Below are positions 1 through 7,248 of a stretch of 9,212 bases of DNA, in pieces. The DNA is from an uncultured Myxococcales bacterium (GTDB lineage Bacteria > Myxococcota_A > Polyangia > Polyangiales > Polyangiaceae): assembly GCA_937998045.1 (NCBI GenBank), contig CALKVG010000735.1:1-9212 (forward strand). The letters are read 5' to 3'. Positions within the stretch are counted from its first letter, which is position 1. Every line of letters begins with the position of its first letter. The notes beneath the pieces were generated by a model. That model was not told the DNA's origin. It ran no database searches and saw nothing but the letters and a program-made list of their open reading frames with translations. The translations under genes were made by a program, and so were the position numbers.

Positions 1-1
1 C

Positions 2-1750
2 GCCGTCGCAGAGAAGGAATCGACGCTGAGCGAGGCGGCTTGGGCGTCCGGGTTCGCCCTCCTCCTCATCTTGGCGGGGGTCGTCGTCTTCTTCCGGTCC
101 GCGTGGTCGCTCGTCGTGATCGCGCTCCCGGCGTTCCTGGGCGTCGGGTGCGCGTACGCCTTCGCGACGGCGGCGTTCGGGTACGTGAACCTGCCGGGCG
201 CGTTTCTGGGCGCGATCATCGTCGGCAACGGCATCAACTACCCCATCGTCCTTCTGGCCCGATACAAAGAGTTCCGCGCCCGAGGCATGGACGCGGACGT
301 CGCCCGCCGGGAGGCGGTGATCAACGCGTTCCGCGCGGAGCTCGTCGGCGCCGCGGTGGCCGCGATCGCGTACGGCTCGCTGGGCGTCACGCATTTCCCC
401 GGATTCTCGCAGTTCGGAGCGATCGGCTTCGTCGGGATGCTCCTCGTGTGGGCGTCGATCGTCCCTCTGGTACCGGCGCTCATCGTCCTCATCGAGAAGC
501 TGCAGGAACGCCTCCCGGCGATTCTCCGGGATCCTCCGCCGGCGATCGCCGCCGACGGATCGAGCGGCCCGATCGTTCGCCTCGTCGCCCGGCTCACGCG
601 GCGCTGGGCGTGGGCGTTCGTGATCGTCCCGCTGGCAGCCTTCCTCTTCGCCGCCACGCGCTGCCCGCGCTACCTCGCCGATCCCTGGGAGTACGATTTC
701 GACAAGCTGGGATCGCGCTCGTCGAAGGTCGGCGGGGCCGGAGAGTGGAGCAACCGCGCCGACAACGAGGTGTTCCGCGGCAAGCAGAACATCGCGGGCA
801 CGCTCATCGTCGCGGACGCGCCCGCGCAGGTGCCCGAGGTCAAGGCGCGCATCCTGGCCAACGACCGCGCCGATCCGCAAGGGCCGCTCATCGACGGCAT
901 CATCACCGTGCAGGATTACTTGCCGGGCACGCTCGGCGAGCAGCGAGAGAAGCTCGCGGTCCTCGCGAGCATCCGCGACCGCCTCACGCCGCGCGTCCTT
1001 GCCGACGTGAGCGAGAGCGAGCGCGCCCGCCTGCTCGAGCTCCGCCCCCCCGACGACCTGACGGTCGTCGAGGCGCGCGACCTCCCGGCGATCATCCGCC
1101 GCCATTTCGAGGAGCGAGACGGCAGGGTCGGTACCGTCATGTACGTCCGGTACAAGTACGGGGTCTCCTTCTCCGACGGACACAACCTGCTTCGCATGGC
1201 GAAGACGACGGACAACGTGCGCCTGGCCGACGGAACGGTCGTACAGACGGCGAGCCGCTCGACGGTGTTCGCCGAGCTCATTCGCTCGATGGGACGCGAC
1301 GGCCCCCTCGCCACGACGACGTCCTTCCTCGCGGTGATGGTCGTCGTCGTCCTGGCGACGCGCTCGCGGCTCGGGGCGCTCTCGGTGCTGCTCGCGCTCT
1401 TCATGGGTGTGACCTTCGTCGTCGCCGGGGCGGCGCTCACCGACACGAAGCTCAACTTCTTCAATTTCATCGCGCTGCCGATCACGTTCGGGATCGGATG
1501 CGAGTACCCGTTCAACGTCTACGATCGCGCGCGGATCCTCGGGGGCGACGTCTCATCCGCGCTGGCGCGTACCGGCGGCGCGGTCGCGCTCTGCAGCTTC
1601 ACGACGACCGTCGGCTATAGCTCGATGCTCTTCTCGGACAACCAGGCGCTCCAGTCGTTCGGCCGCCTGGCCATGTCCGGCGAGATCGCATGCGCCGCGA
1701 TGGCGCTGGTCTTCGTTCCCGCGCTGCTCCACGTCCTTTCGCGAAAATGA
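2..1750 (+). CDS. RND superfamily / MMPL-type transporter, C-terminal part (5' partial)
   Basis: This is an inner-membrane RND transporter of the MMPL/HpnN type, a family that exports lipids and other hydrophobic compounds using the proton gradient. The frame is open to the first base of the window, so the true start lies upstream; an internal TTG at 71 is not a start. Of the 582 visible residues (numbered from base 2), 17-56 are membrane segments. The first TM4-like motif, with GNGIN at 75-79 and then LLARYKEFR, follows. Further membrane segments run to about 163, with another at 203-218. A large periplasmic domain fills about 220-435, followed by a second membrane bundle (about 436-580) carrying the matching motif FGIGCEYPFNVYDR at 496-509. 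The two motifs are the internal duplication typical of RND proteins. The acidic residue of the usual Asp-Tyr pair is Asn in the first half and Glu in the second. The stop overlaps the next gene by ATGA. The substrate cannot be read from sequence; a hydrophobe or lipid is the family expectation. Confidence 0.9.
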   Translation, partial: AVAEKESTLSEAAWASGFALLLILAGVVVFFRSAWSLVVIALPAFLGVGCAYAFATAAFGYVNLPGAFLGAIIVGNGINYPIVLLARYKEFRARGMDADVARREAVINAFRAELVGAAVAAIAYGSLGVTHFPGFSQFGAIGFVGMLLVWASIVPLVPALIVLIEKLQERLPAILRDPPPAIAADGSSGPIVRLVARLTRRWAWAFVIVPLAAFLFAATRCPRYLADPWEYDFDKLGSRSSKVGGAGEWSNRADNEVFRGKQNIAGTLIVADAPAQVPEVKARILANDRADPQGPLIDGIITVQDYLPGTLGEQREKLAVLASIRDRLTPRVLADVSESERARLLELRPPDDLTVVEARDLPAIIRRHFEERDGRVGTVMYVRYKYGVSFSDGHNLLRMAKTTDNVRLADGTVVQTASRSTVFAELIRSMGRDGPLATTTSFLAVMVVVVLATRSRLGALSVLLALFMGVTFVVAGAALTDTKLNFFNFIALPITFGIGCEYPFNVYDRARILGGDVSSALARTGGAVALCSFTTTVGYSSMLFSDNQALQSFGRLAMSGEIACAAMALVFVPALLHVLSRK

Positions 1751-3297
1751 GAGCTCTCCGCGATCCGGCGGCCCGGACACCGCTGCTGGTTCTCCTCGCG
1801 GTCACGTGCCTTACCGCCTATTCGAGCTACGCCTATTTCCATCTCGACGAGTACATGCAGATCGTCGAACCGGCGCTCCGCAAGCTCGGGCTGGCGCCCG
1901 ACACGCCGCAGCCCTGGGAGTACGGCGCGCGCATGCGAGCCTGGCTCCAGCCCGCGCTCTACGTCGCATCCTCGCGCGTCCTCGCCGCCGTGGGGGTCCG
2001 CGACGTCTTCTCCCTCACGTTCTGCTGGCGCCTGCTGTCGGGCGTCGCCGGGTGGGCAGCGCTCTGCGCGCTGTTGGGTGTGAGCCTGCGGTGGTTCGAA
2101 CGTGAGGAGGACCGCCGAGCGCACGCGCGCGTCGCCGCGCTGCTGGGCTTCTTGCCGTACCTGCTCGTGCGCACGTCGCAGGAGGCGCTGTCCGCCGCGG
2201 CCTTCACGTTTGCCTTCGCGGTCGTGCTGGAGGGCGTCGACCCGAGCGGGACGAGGATCGGGCAGGGAGAGCGCGCGAGCGCGGGCCCGTCCTGGAGGTT
2301 CCTGCTCGCCGGCGTGCTCTGCGGGCTAGCCTTCGAGCTCCGGTTCCAGACGGCGTTTCTCACGATCGGCCTTTTCGCCTGGCTCCGGGTGATGGGACGG
2401 GCGCCGTGGCGCCGGATGGCCACCTTCGCGGCCGGGGCTCTCGCCGCCGGGGTCGCCGCGCTGCCCATCGATCGGTGGGGATACGGCGAATGGGTGCTGC
2501 CTCCGGTCGAGTACGTCCGGGCGAATCTTATCGACTCGGTCGCGGTGCTGTTCGGCGACGAGCCCCCGTTTGCGTATTTCTATCTGACCCCGGCGAACAT
2601 CTTCTTCCCGGTGGTGGCGCTCCTCCTCATGGCGTTGCTGGTCGCGTGGTGGCGGCATCCGAGACACGCCGTCACCTGGACCACCGCTCCGTTCTTTGTC
2701 ATCCACTCCCTCGTCGCGCACAAGGAAGAGCGCTTCCTCTTTCCGATGGTCCTCTTGGCAACGACCTTCCCGGCCATGGCGCTTGCGCCCGGCTATGGCC
2801 GGCCGCTCGCGCTCGTCCGCTGGGCGAGGACGCGAGGCGCGAAAATCGCGGCAAGAGCGCTCGCCGCGCTGAACTTCGGCGGCATGGCGCTGCTCGCAGC
2901 ATATCCGCTGGGCTGGAACCACCACGTGCCGTTTGCCCGCTTCGTCCACGAGCGCATCGGCGACGAGCTTCACGCGTATGCGCTGGAGGACATCGAGGTG
3001 CGAAAGCAGCCTTACGGACCGCGCGTGTACGACCTCGAGAAGGGGCCGCCAGAGCGGATCGCGGCGGCGCTCCAGACCGGCGCGACGCGCGAATGGCTCA
3101 TCGCGGATACGCCGCGGCTCCACACGGGGGAGGCCGCGATCGACGAGCGCTGCACCCTCGTCTACTCGGAGTTCCCGTTCTGGCGTAGCCATTGGCTCAC
3201 GGACGTCGCGGCGCGAGGCGCGGAGTCGTTCAACGAGCGCACACGGCCGCCGCTGCACCCGATTCGCTGGCGCAGTCTGTACCGCGTGCAGCGGTGA
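1747..3297 (+). CDS. GT22 family (Alg9-like) membrane mannosyltransferase
   Basis: This is a 516-residue polytopic GT-C glycosyltransferase resembling the Alg9/PIG-B family (GT22), which transfers mannose from a polyprenyl-phosphate donor on the outer face of the membrane. The first extracytoplasmic loop has HLDEYMQIVEPA at 32-43, matching the family HPDE-x-x-Q motif with acidic residues D34/E35, followed by YGARMRAWLQPALY at 59-72. FELRFQ at 196-201 and the loop with DRWGYGEWVLPPVEY at 242-256 are also family-like. HKEERFLFP at 325-333 is the hallmark GT22 motif. At least eight hydrophobic segments are visible, with a soluble tail of about 120 residues. An in-frame ATG at 1690 would overlap the transporter by 61 bases and add 19 non-hydrophobic residues; the ATG at 1747 gives the classic 4-base ATGA overlap and a normal N-terminus. 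No clear Shine-Dalgarno is seen, so translational coupling is likely. The acceptor is unknown. Pairing with an RND exporter suggests a glycolipid or lipid-linked glycan. Confidence 0.88.
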   Translation: MRALRDPAARTPLLVLLAVTCLTAYSSYAYFHLDEYMQIVEPALRKLGLAPDTPQPWEYGARMRAWLQPALYVASSRVLAAVGVRDVFSLTFCWRLLSGVAGWAALCALLGVSLRWFEREEDRRAHARVAALLGFLPYLLVRTSQEALSAAAFTFAFAVVLEGVDPSGTRIGQGERASAGPSWRFLLAGVLCGLAFELRFQTAFLTIGLFAWLRVMGRAPWRRMATFAAGALAAGVAALPIDRWGYGEWVLPPVEYVRANLIDSVAVLFGDEPPFAYFYLTPANIFFPVVALLLMALLVAWWRHPRHAVTWTTAPFFVIHSLVAHKEERFLFPMVLLATTFPAMALAPGYGRPLALVRWARTRGAKIAARALAALNFGGMALLAAYPLGWNHHVPFARFVHERIGDELHAYALEDIEVRKQPYGPRVYDLEKGPPERIAAALQTGATREWLIADTPRLHTGEAAIDERCTLVYSEFPFWRSHWLTDVAARGAESFNERTRPPLHPIRWRSLYRVQR

Positions 3298-3301
3298 TTC
3301 C

Positions 3302-3643
3302 TCACCGATCCCGCCACGCGCCGCCGGACGTCTCGCACGTGCGCCTGGCCCCTGCGGCGGAGAAGTTGTTCGGCGGACCGCCGTAGCGATGCTCGACGAT
3401 CTCGTCTCCCTGGAGCGCGCATGTCCCGAGCAGCCCGTCGGCACGGCAGGTCCCCGCGCCGGGGCGCCAGATCCCGCCTCCGCACACGCGCTGACCCGCC
3501 TTCCCCGCGGCCGCGTCGTACTCCGTACATACGTTGAGCACGTCTACCGTGCACGTCCCGGGCTCGCCGCCTCCGCGCTTGCAGGCGGTGGCGGCGACTC
3601 CCGCTGCGATCCCGGCCAGCGCGAGGAAACGCGCGAGCGCCAT
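3302..3643 (-). CDS. small Cys-rich predicted lipoprotein
   Basis: This 113-residue protein begins with a short hydrophobic signal (about residues 4-20) ending in A-T-A-C at 18-21. That is a tolerable though not classical lipobox, because the -3 position is Ala rather than Leu. After C21 there are exactly six cysteines, at 31, 39, 54, 66, 75 and 103, consistent with three disulfides in the periplasm or on the cell surface. The tail has a CETSGGAW segment. No enzymatic motif or named family is recognised. It starts three bases after the stop of the TolC-family gene (TGA-CCC-ATG on the - strand), so it is almost certainly co-transcribed with it; GGGGA about 8 bases upstream could serve as ribosome-binding site. 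It is the last gene of the - strand group and ends 4 bases from the convergent mannosyltransferase stop. It might be an accessory lipoprotein of the TolC channel, but only position supports that. Confidence 0.75.
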   Translation of the reverse strand: MALARFLALAGIAAGVAATACKRGGGEPGTCTVDVLNVCTEYDAAAGKAGQRVCGGGIWRPGAGTCRADGLLGTCALQGDEIVEHRYGGPPNNFSAAGARRTCETSGGAWRDR

Positions 3644-3646
3644 GGG

Positions 3647-5056
3647 TCAGTTCCCCGTCGGTGCGGCGCTGTCCCAGCCGCTGGCGAGCGATAGGCTGCT
3701 CATGGCGACGTTGTAGTCCATCAGGGCGACGATGTGCTGGGCGCGAGCGTTGGCATAGCTCCGCAGCGGCTCGACGAGCGCGCCCTCGTCCGAGGTCCCG
3801 AGGTCGATGTGATCCTGGACGTTCGACAACCACTGCTTGGCGAGGTGCTCGGCGCGGTCCCACGACTCTTCGCGGCTCTTGGCCTCGAGGACGTCGGCGT
3901 AGGCTCTCTCGACCTCGAACGTCGCGTTGCCGAGGGCCAGATCTTCGAGCGAGCGGGTCTCGGCGAGCTGCGATTCGGCCTGCGCCAGCCTCGCGCTCTG
4001 CGTGGGCAAGTCGAGCGACCACCGCAGCCCGAAGCCGAAGTAGTAACCGAAGTGGTTGTACGGGTCGAAGGACCAGACGCTCTGCTGGGGCATGGCGCTG
4101 GGCGTGGACGGGAAGTCCGCGCCGAGGCCGAGGCCCAGGTCGGGCAGAAGCTTCGCGCGGGTGAAGTCGGCCTGCGCGCGGCGGGCGACGACGCCGGCGC
4201 GGGCCATGTTCACGTCGGGGCGATGGAGGCGAGCCGTCTCGAGGTACTGCGCGATCGGCGCCAGCGGCCGATCGGGGCGCTTGAGCGGCTCGTCGACGAC
4301 GTCGAAACCTGCCTTCACGCCCGTGAAGAAGCGCAGCCCCGCCATCGCGTACGCCTCGCTCTTGTCTGCGCGTAGCGACTGCAGGACGACGTCTTGCCGG
4401 AAGTACTCGAGCCGCAGTCGGTCGGCATCGCCGACGTTGGGGTCGCCCCCGGCGATGCGGTCCTTCATCCCGGCGACGGCCTTCGTCACGCGGTCCATCG
4501 CGTCGTCGATCAGGTACTTCGAGTCGCGCGCGAGCTGCAGCGAGAAGTACTCGCGGCGGACGTCCATCCGCGTCTGCTCCCGCGCCTTCTCCAGGTCCCA
4601 TTCGGACACGCGCATCAGGGCCTCGGCGCCTCTTTGCGCCGTCACGATCTTGCCGAACGTGTAGATGGGCACGACGCCGCTCAAACCGAACCCTGCGAAC
4701 GGCTGCAGTCCCTGGAGCGACGTGATGTTGCGCGAAGCGAGAGTGCTGAGGGGGTAGACCACCGAGCCGAGCAGCGGCGGCGTGACCCCGAGCGAGCCCT
4801 GGGCGCTCCACTGGAACCAGGGAGTCCACGTGGCCTCTTCGAGCACCGCGTGCGCGTTGGCCAGGCGGGCGCGGGCGGCCCACAGGTTGGGGAAATTGCG
4901 ATCGGCCAGGGCCAGGCACTCCTCCAGGGAGTAGCGGTGCGCCACGATCGTCGCCGGCGCCACGGCGGCCCCGAGCGCGTCCTCCGCGCGCGCGCGAGCG
5001 GCGAGGGCCACGAAACCCAGGACGGTACATGAGGACAGGCCCCGTCTGCGAAGCAT
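3647..5056 (-). CDS. TolC family outer-membrane channel protein
   Basis: This is an outer-membrane efflux protein (OEP/TolC fold), which forms a trimeric channel-tunnel through the outer membrane and periplasm for efflux pumps or type I secretion. The 469 residues start with a basic n-region and a hydrophobic signal peptide, with likely cleavage at ARA|ED (24/25). Two OEP repeats are visible. The first begins at YSLEECLALADRNFP (42-56), with a beta-strand-like GLSGVVPIYTFGK (124-136) and long Ala/Arg/Glu-rich helices to about 250. The second begins at YLETARLHRPDV (271-282), with RAKLLPDLGLGLG (300-312), a strand pair near 330-350, and helices to about 455. Length and repeat layout are normal for the family. 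The ATG at 5056 is chosen because it gives the signal peptide. No adaptor (HlyD/AcrA-like) or pump gene lies beside it, so the partner is unknown; the RND gene here is on the other strand and of a lipid-transporter type. It sits 30 bases after the PrsW-family gene. Confidence 0.92.
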   Translation of the reverse strand: MLRRRGLSSCTVLGFVALAARARAEDALGAAVAPATIVAHRYSLEECLALADRNFPNLWAARARLANAHAVLEEATWTPWFQWSAQGSLGVTPPLLGSVVYPLSTLASRNITSLQGLQPFAGFGLSGVVPIYTFGKIVTAQRGAEALMRVSEWDLEKAREQTRMDVRREYFSLQLARDSKYLIDDAMDRVTKAVAGMKDRIAGGDPNVGDADRLRLEYFRQDVVLQSLRADKSEAYAMAGLRFFTGVKAGFDVVDEPLKRPDRPLAPIAQYLETARLHRPDVNMARAGVVARRAQADFTRAKLLPDLGLGLGADFPSTPSAMPQQSVWSFDPYNHFGYYFGFGLRWSLDLPTQSARLAQAESQLAETRSLEDLALGNATFEVERAYADVLEAKSREESWDRAEHLAKQWLSNVQDHIDLGTSDEGALVEPLRSYANARAQHIVALMDYNVAMSSLSLASGWDSAAPTGN

Positions 5057-5086
5057 GCCGCGGGCGACTCTACTATAGCGGGGAGA

Positions 5087-6259
5087 TCATGCCTCCCGGC
5101 CGATCCACGCCCCGAAGCAAGAGAGCACCCACGCCACGGGCGACACGGCGAGGCCGAAGACCACCGTGAAGGGGGCGGCGAGCCCGAGGCAGACGAGCGT
5201 GACGACGAGCGCGAGGACCGAGGCCAGCGCGGGCTCGAGGAGCGTGCGCACGCCCGCGGCGCGAGCGATGAGCCAGCCGCTCGTCGGGAACGATGCCAGG
5301 ACGCCGACGACGAGAAACAGCGCGGGCGCCGCGGCGCGGACATCGTGCTCGTCCACGGTCGAGAGGTCGACGTGCATCGCGCGCGCGGCGACGACCCCCG
5401 CGCCGAGACCGACGATCATCGCGCCGATCGTGACGAGCGCGCCGAAGGCGACCCAACCGAACTTCACCGGTTCGCCCTCCCCGTGCGTGAGAGCGGCGCG
5501 CACGGCGGACAGGCTCGGCGGCTGCGACGCGCGCGAGAGCCGCGACAGACGACCCCCGTAGGGCGACGGCACGCGGGATGACCGATCGCCGCGCGCGCGC
5601 AGGTCGCGCGCGAGCAGCCAGCCCACGACGCCCATCGCGCAGAGGAGCGGAGTGACCGCGAGAAGCGCGCCGGGCCCGCGGCCGTACACGAAATGCTCGT
5701 AGAGGCCGTGGGCGACGATGGCCAGGACGAACGCCGGGGGAAAAATGGGGATCGTGGCCTTCGACTGCTTCGCGCGCCCGAGGGCATACCCCCAGAGGCA
5801 GGCGAAGAAGACGTGCGCTGGGAGCGCGAGGAGAGCGCGCGCGATCCAGATGGCGCCGGTCGGGTGCGCGTGAAGGACGAAGCCGTTCTCGACCGCCGCA
5901 AAGCCGAGCGCCGCAGCCGCCGAGTAGACGACGCCGTCGTACGGCTCGTCGAAGTGCTTCGACAGGAACGCCGGCCACGCCGCCGCGACCTTGCCGGCTT
6001 CCTGCGTCGGGGCCACGAGGAGGAAGAGGAAGACGAGCGCGCCGCTCTCGCCGGCCGCCGACACGCGCATGTCGAGCCCGGTCAGCGCTGCCGCTCGGCT
6101 GGTGATGAGCAGGGCGGCGAGGGCGGCCACGGCGCCCAGGACGAACGTGAGCACGACCAGCCATGGAGGCTCGCGACGCGCGTCGGTGCGGTACACGAGC
6201 GCCGCGAAGAGAGCGGCCGGCACCGTCGACCCGAAGACCCAGCGGAGCGTCGACAGCAC
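5087..6259 (-). CDS. PrsW-family intramembrane protease with extra C-terminal membrane domain
   Basis: This is a 390-residue polytopic protein of the PrsW family (membrane metalloproteases related to the CPBP/Abi group; the B. subtilis namesake cleaves the anti-sigma factor RsiW). The family motifs appear in order: APTQEAGK at 83-90, corresponding to EExxK but with Gln86 replacing the first Glu; DGVVYSAAAALGFAAVEN at 108-125, with E124; a membrane segment with ARALLALPAH ending in H149; and AIVAHGLYEHF with H184. The protease-like core ends near residue 218. A polar linker (about 220-270) leads to a second hydrophobic part (about 278-385) with roughly four membrane segments and no motif I recognise, so the protein is longer than a minimal PrsW. 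The start is GTG at 6259. The next in-frame Met (residue 63) would remove the first two membrane segments, so GTG is preferred, although no good ribosome-binding site is seen. It lies 24 bases downstream of the beta-barrel gene. No sigma/anti-sigma pair is present here, so its substrate is unknown. Confidence 0.85.
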   Translation of the reverse strand: MLSTLRWVFGSTVPAALFAALVYRTDARREPPWLVVLTFVLGAVAALAALLITSRAAALTGLDMRVSAAGESGALVFLFLLVAPTQEAGKVAAAWPAFLSKHFDEPYDGVVYSAAAALGFAAVENGFVLHAHPTGAIWIARALLALPAHVFFACLWGYALGRAKQSKATIPIFPPAFVLAIVAHGLYEHFVYGRGPGALLAVTPLLCAMGVVGWLLARDLRARGDRSSRVPSPYGGRLSRLSRASQPPSLSAVRAALTHGEGEPVKFGWVAFGALVTIGAMIVGLGAGVVAARAMHVDLSTVDEHDVRAAAPALFLVVGVLASFPTSGWLIARAAGVRTLLEPALASVLALVVTLVCLGLAAPFTVVFGLAVSPVAWVLSCFGAWIGREA

Positions 6260-6283
6260 GTGAAGGGCGCTCGCGCGGCGAGA

Positions 6284-7075
6284 TCAGAAGTGGATGCCGA
6301 CGTGCGCCGCGGCGGTGAAGCCGAAACCCACGCTCGATCCCGAGTTATTGTAGAGCGTCTTCTGCTGCGGCGTCGCCACCATGTTGAACTGCGCCTGGCA
6401 CATGGCCTGGGTGGCCGGCGCCGGACACGGAAGGGGAGGCGCCGGGCGCTGCAGGAAGAGAAACTGCGTGTCGACGTCGGCGCCCAGCGAGATGATCTTC
6501 GCCAGGTAGAAGTCGATGCCGAACATCGGCCCGACGTTGAACCCGTGGACGTTCACGTCCGAGGGCGTGCCGCCGGTGGCGACTTGCACCGAGCTCCCGC
6601 TGAGGGAGCCCACGAAGTTGTACCCGCCGCGGACGCCGAAGTACGGGTCGATGCGCCAGATGCGCGTGTGGAAGGCCGCCTCGAGGTTCAGGAGCCAGAG
6701 GTTGCCGATGTCCGTGAGCGAGAGATCGCGCGCGCGCACACCGAGCGTGAAAAAGAGGAGGCGGACGCCCGCCGCGAGCCCCAGAGTCGGTCCGCTGGAG
6801 GCCGTCTTCACCAGACCGAAGCTACTCGTGCTGAACGACTGCATGTCGACGTAGGACGCCCCGGCCTCCGCGTTCAGCCACACCCACTCGAGACCGAGAC
6901 CGCTGTCTTGGCTGTCGTCCGAGCTGGGGTTGCTCGGCGGCGGCGCGGGCGGGGGATACTGGCCATACTGGCCGGGATACCCCGGTGGCTCGAGCCCTTG
7001 TGCGTGGGCGATGGACGGAGACGCAACGAACGCGAACGCGAGCGCGAACAAGAGCCAAGCCAGGGGGCGCCTCAT
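6284..7075 (-). CDS. predicted outer-membrane beta-barrel protein
   Basis: This 263-residue secreted protein has a clear signal peptide (basic RR at 2-3, hydrophobic 5-19, probable cleavage at AHA|QG, 25/26). A Pro/Gly/Tyr/Gln-rich linker at 29-50 and an acidic Ser/Asp patch at 51-58 follow. From about 60 to the end, alternating aromatic/hydrophobic beta-strands (for example LEWVWLNAEAGASYVDM, YFGVRGGYNF, AAAHVGIHF) with Gly-rich turns suggest a small barrel. The C-terminal residue is Phe, as in outer-membrane proteins recognised by the BAM machinery. Two Cys in a predicted loop (217, 226) may form a disulfide. The ATG at 7075 is chosen over an upstream ATG at 7231 because it gives the signal peptide and is preceded by GAGGAGAAGGC, a strong Shine-Dalgarno. 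The longer form would merely run antisense to reality through yacG in another frame. It overlaps the yacG stop by ATGA. The ligand or function is unknown; a structural or porin-like role is possible. Confidence 0.85.
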   Translation of the reverse strand: MRRPLAWLLFALAFAFVASPSIAHAQGLEPPGYPGQYGQYPPPAPPPSNPSSDDSQDSGLGLEWVWLNAEAGASYVDMQSFSTSSFGLVKTASSGPTLGLAAGVRLLFFTLGVRARDLSLTDIGNLWLLNLEAAFHTRIWRIDPYFGVRGGYNFVGSLSGSSVQVATGGTPSDVNVHGFNVGPMFGIDFYLAKIISLGADVDTQFLFLQRPAPPLPCPAPATQAMCQAQFNMVATPQQKTLYNNSGSSVGFGFTAAAHVGIHF

Positions 7076-7248
7076 GCCTTCTCCTCGGTGTGTTCCTCGT
7101 CGCCGGATGAGTCGCTCACCGGCACGCGGTATTCCTCGTCGAGCCATTTGCCCAAGTCGATCATTTTGCAACGAGCAGAGCAGAAAGGGAAAGCCGGGTT
7201 CTCCCCGCGAACTGCCGCGGGGGCACGGCAAATGGGACAGCGGCTCAC
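7072..7248 (-). CDS. yacG: YacG family zinc-binding protein (DNA gyrase inhibitor)
   Basis: This 58-residue protein is easily missed because it is short and starts with GTG. It has the complete YacG zinc knuckle, CPIC (C4, C7) and PFCSARC (C23, C27), and the family signature ENPAFPFCSARCK followed by IDLGKWLDEEYRVPV (30-44). The acidic tail (45-58) is usual. E. coli YacG binds GyrB and inhibits gyrase; the same role is inferred here. The start is fixed: the preceding in-frame codon is the TAA of the DUF72 gene (7249-7251), so GTG at 7246-7248 is the first possible start, and it places the first Cys at residue 4, as expected. No obvious Shine-Dalgarno precedes it, so its translation probably depends on ribosomes finishing DUF72. 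Its TGA overlaps the ATG of the barrel gene by 4 bases, another coupled junction. yacG is often next to coaE in proteobacteria; that gene is not seen here. Confidence 0.95.
   Translation of the reverse strand: MSRCPICRAPAAVRGENPAFPFCSARCKMIDLGKWLDEEYRVPVSDSSGDEEHTEEKA
7081..7088 (-). promoter_or_regulatory. Shine-Dalgarno of the beta-barrel gene
   Basis: On the - strand, GAGGAGAA ends five bases before the ATG at 7075. It lies inside the end of yacG. It is the clearest ribosome-binding site in the window and decides the start of the barrel gene in favour of the signal-peptide Met. Confidence 0.75.

Noticed and set aside
40..1620. Long + strand open frame overlapping the RND gene
   Set aside because: It is Arg/Pro-rich without motifs, while the other frame carries the duplicated RND signatures.
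3162..5030. Very long open frame overlapping the TolC and lipoprotein genes on the same strand in another frame
   Set aside because: Its product is Arg/Ala/Gly/Pro-rich with no domain or membrane pattern, typical of shadow frames in GC-rich DNA. The TolC and lipoprotein frames have signal peptides and family motifs.
5072..5077. TATAGT on the - strand as a -10 box for the TolC gene
   Set aside because: No -35-like hexamer lies at the right distance (the position reads GCCGGG), and the gap to the upstream gene is only 30 bases. It remains possible but unsupported.
5586..5612. CG-alternating stretch (CGCGCGCG twice) in the PrsW-family gene as a structural element
   Set aside because: It encodes Arg/Ala residues of the linker in a GC-rich genome. 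Such runs are expected by composition and show no further organisation.
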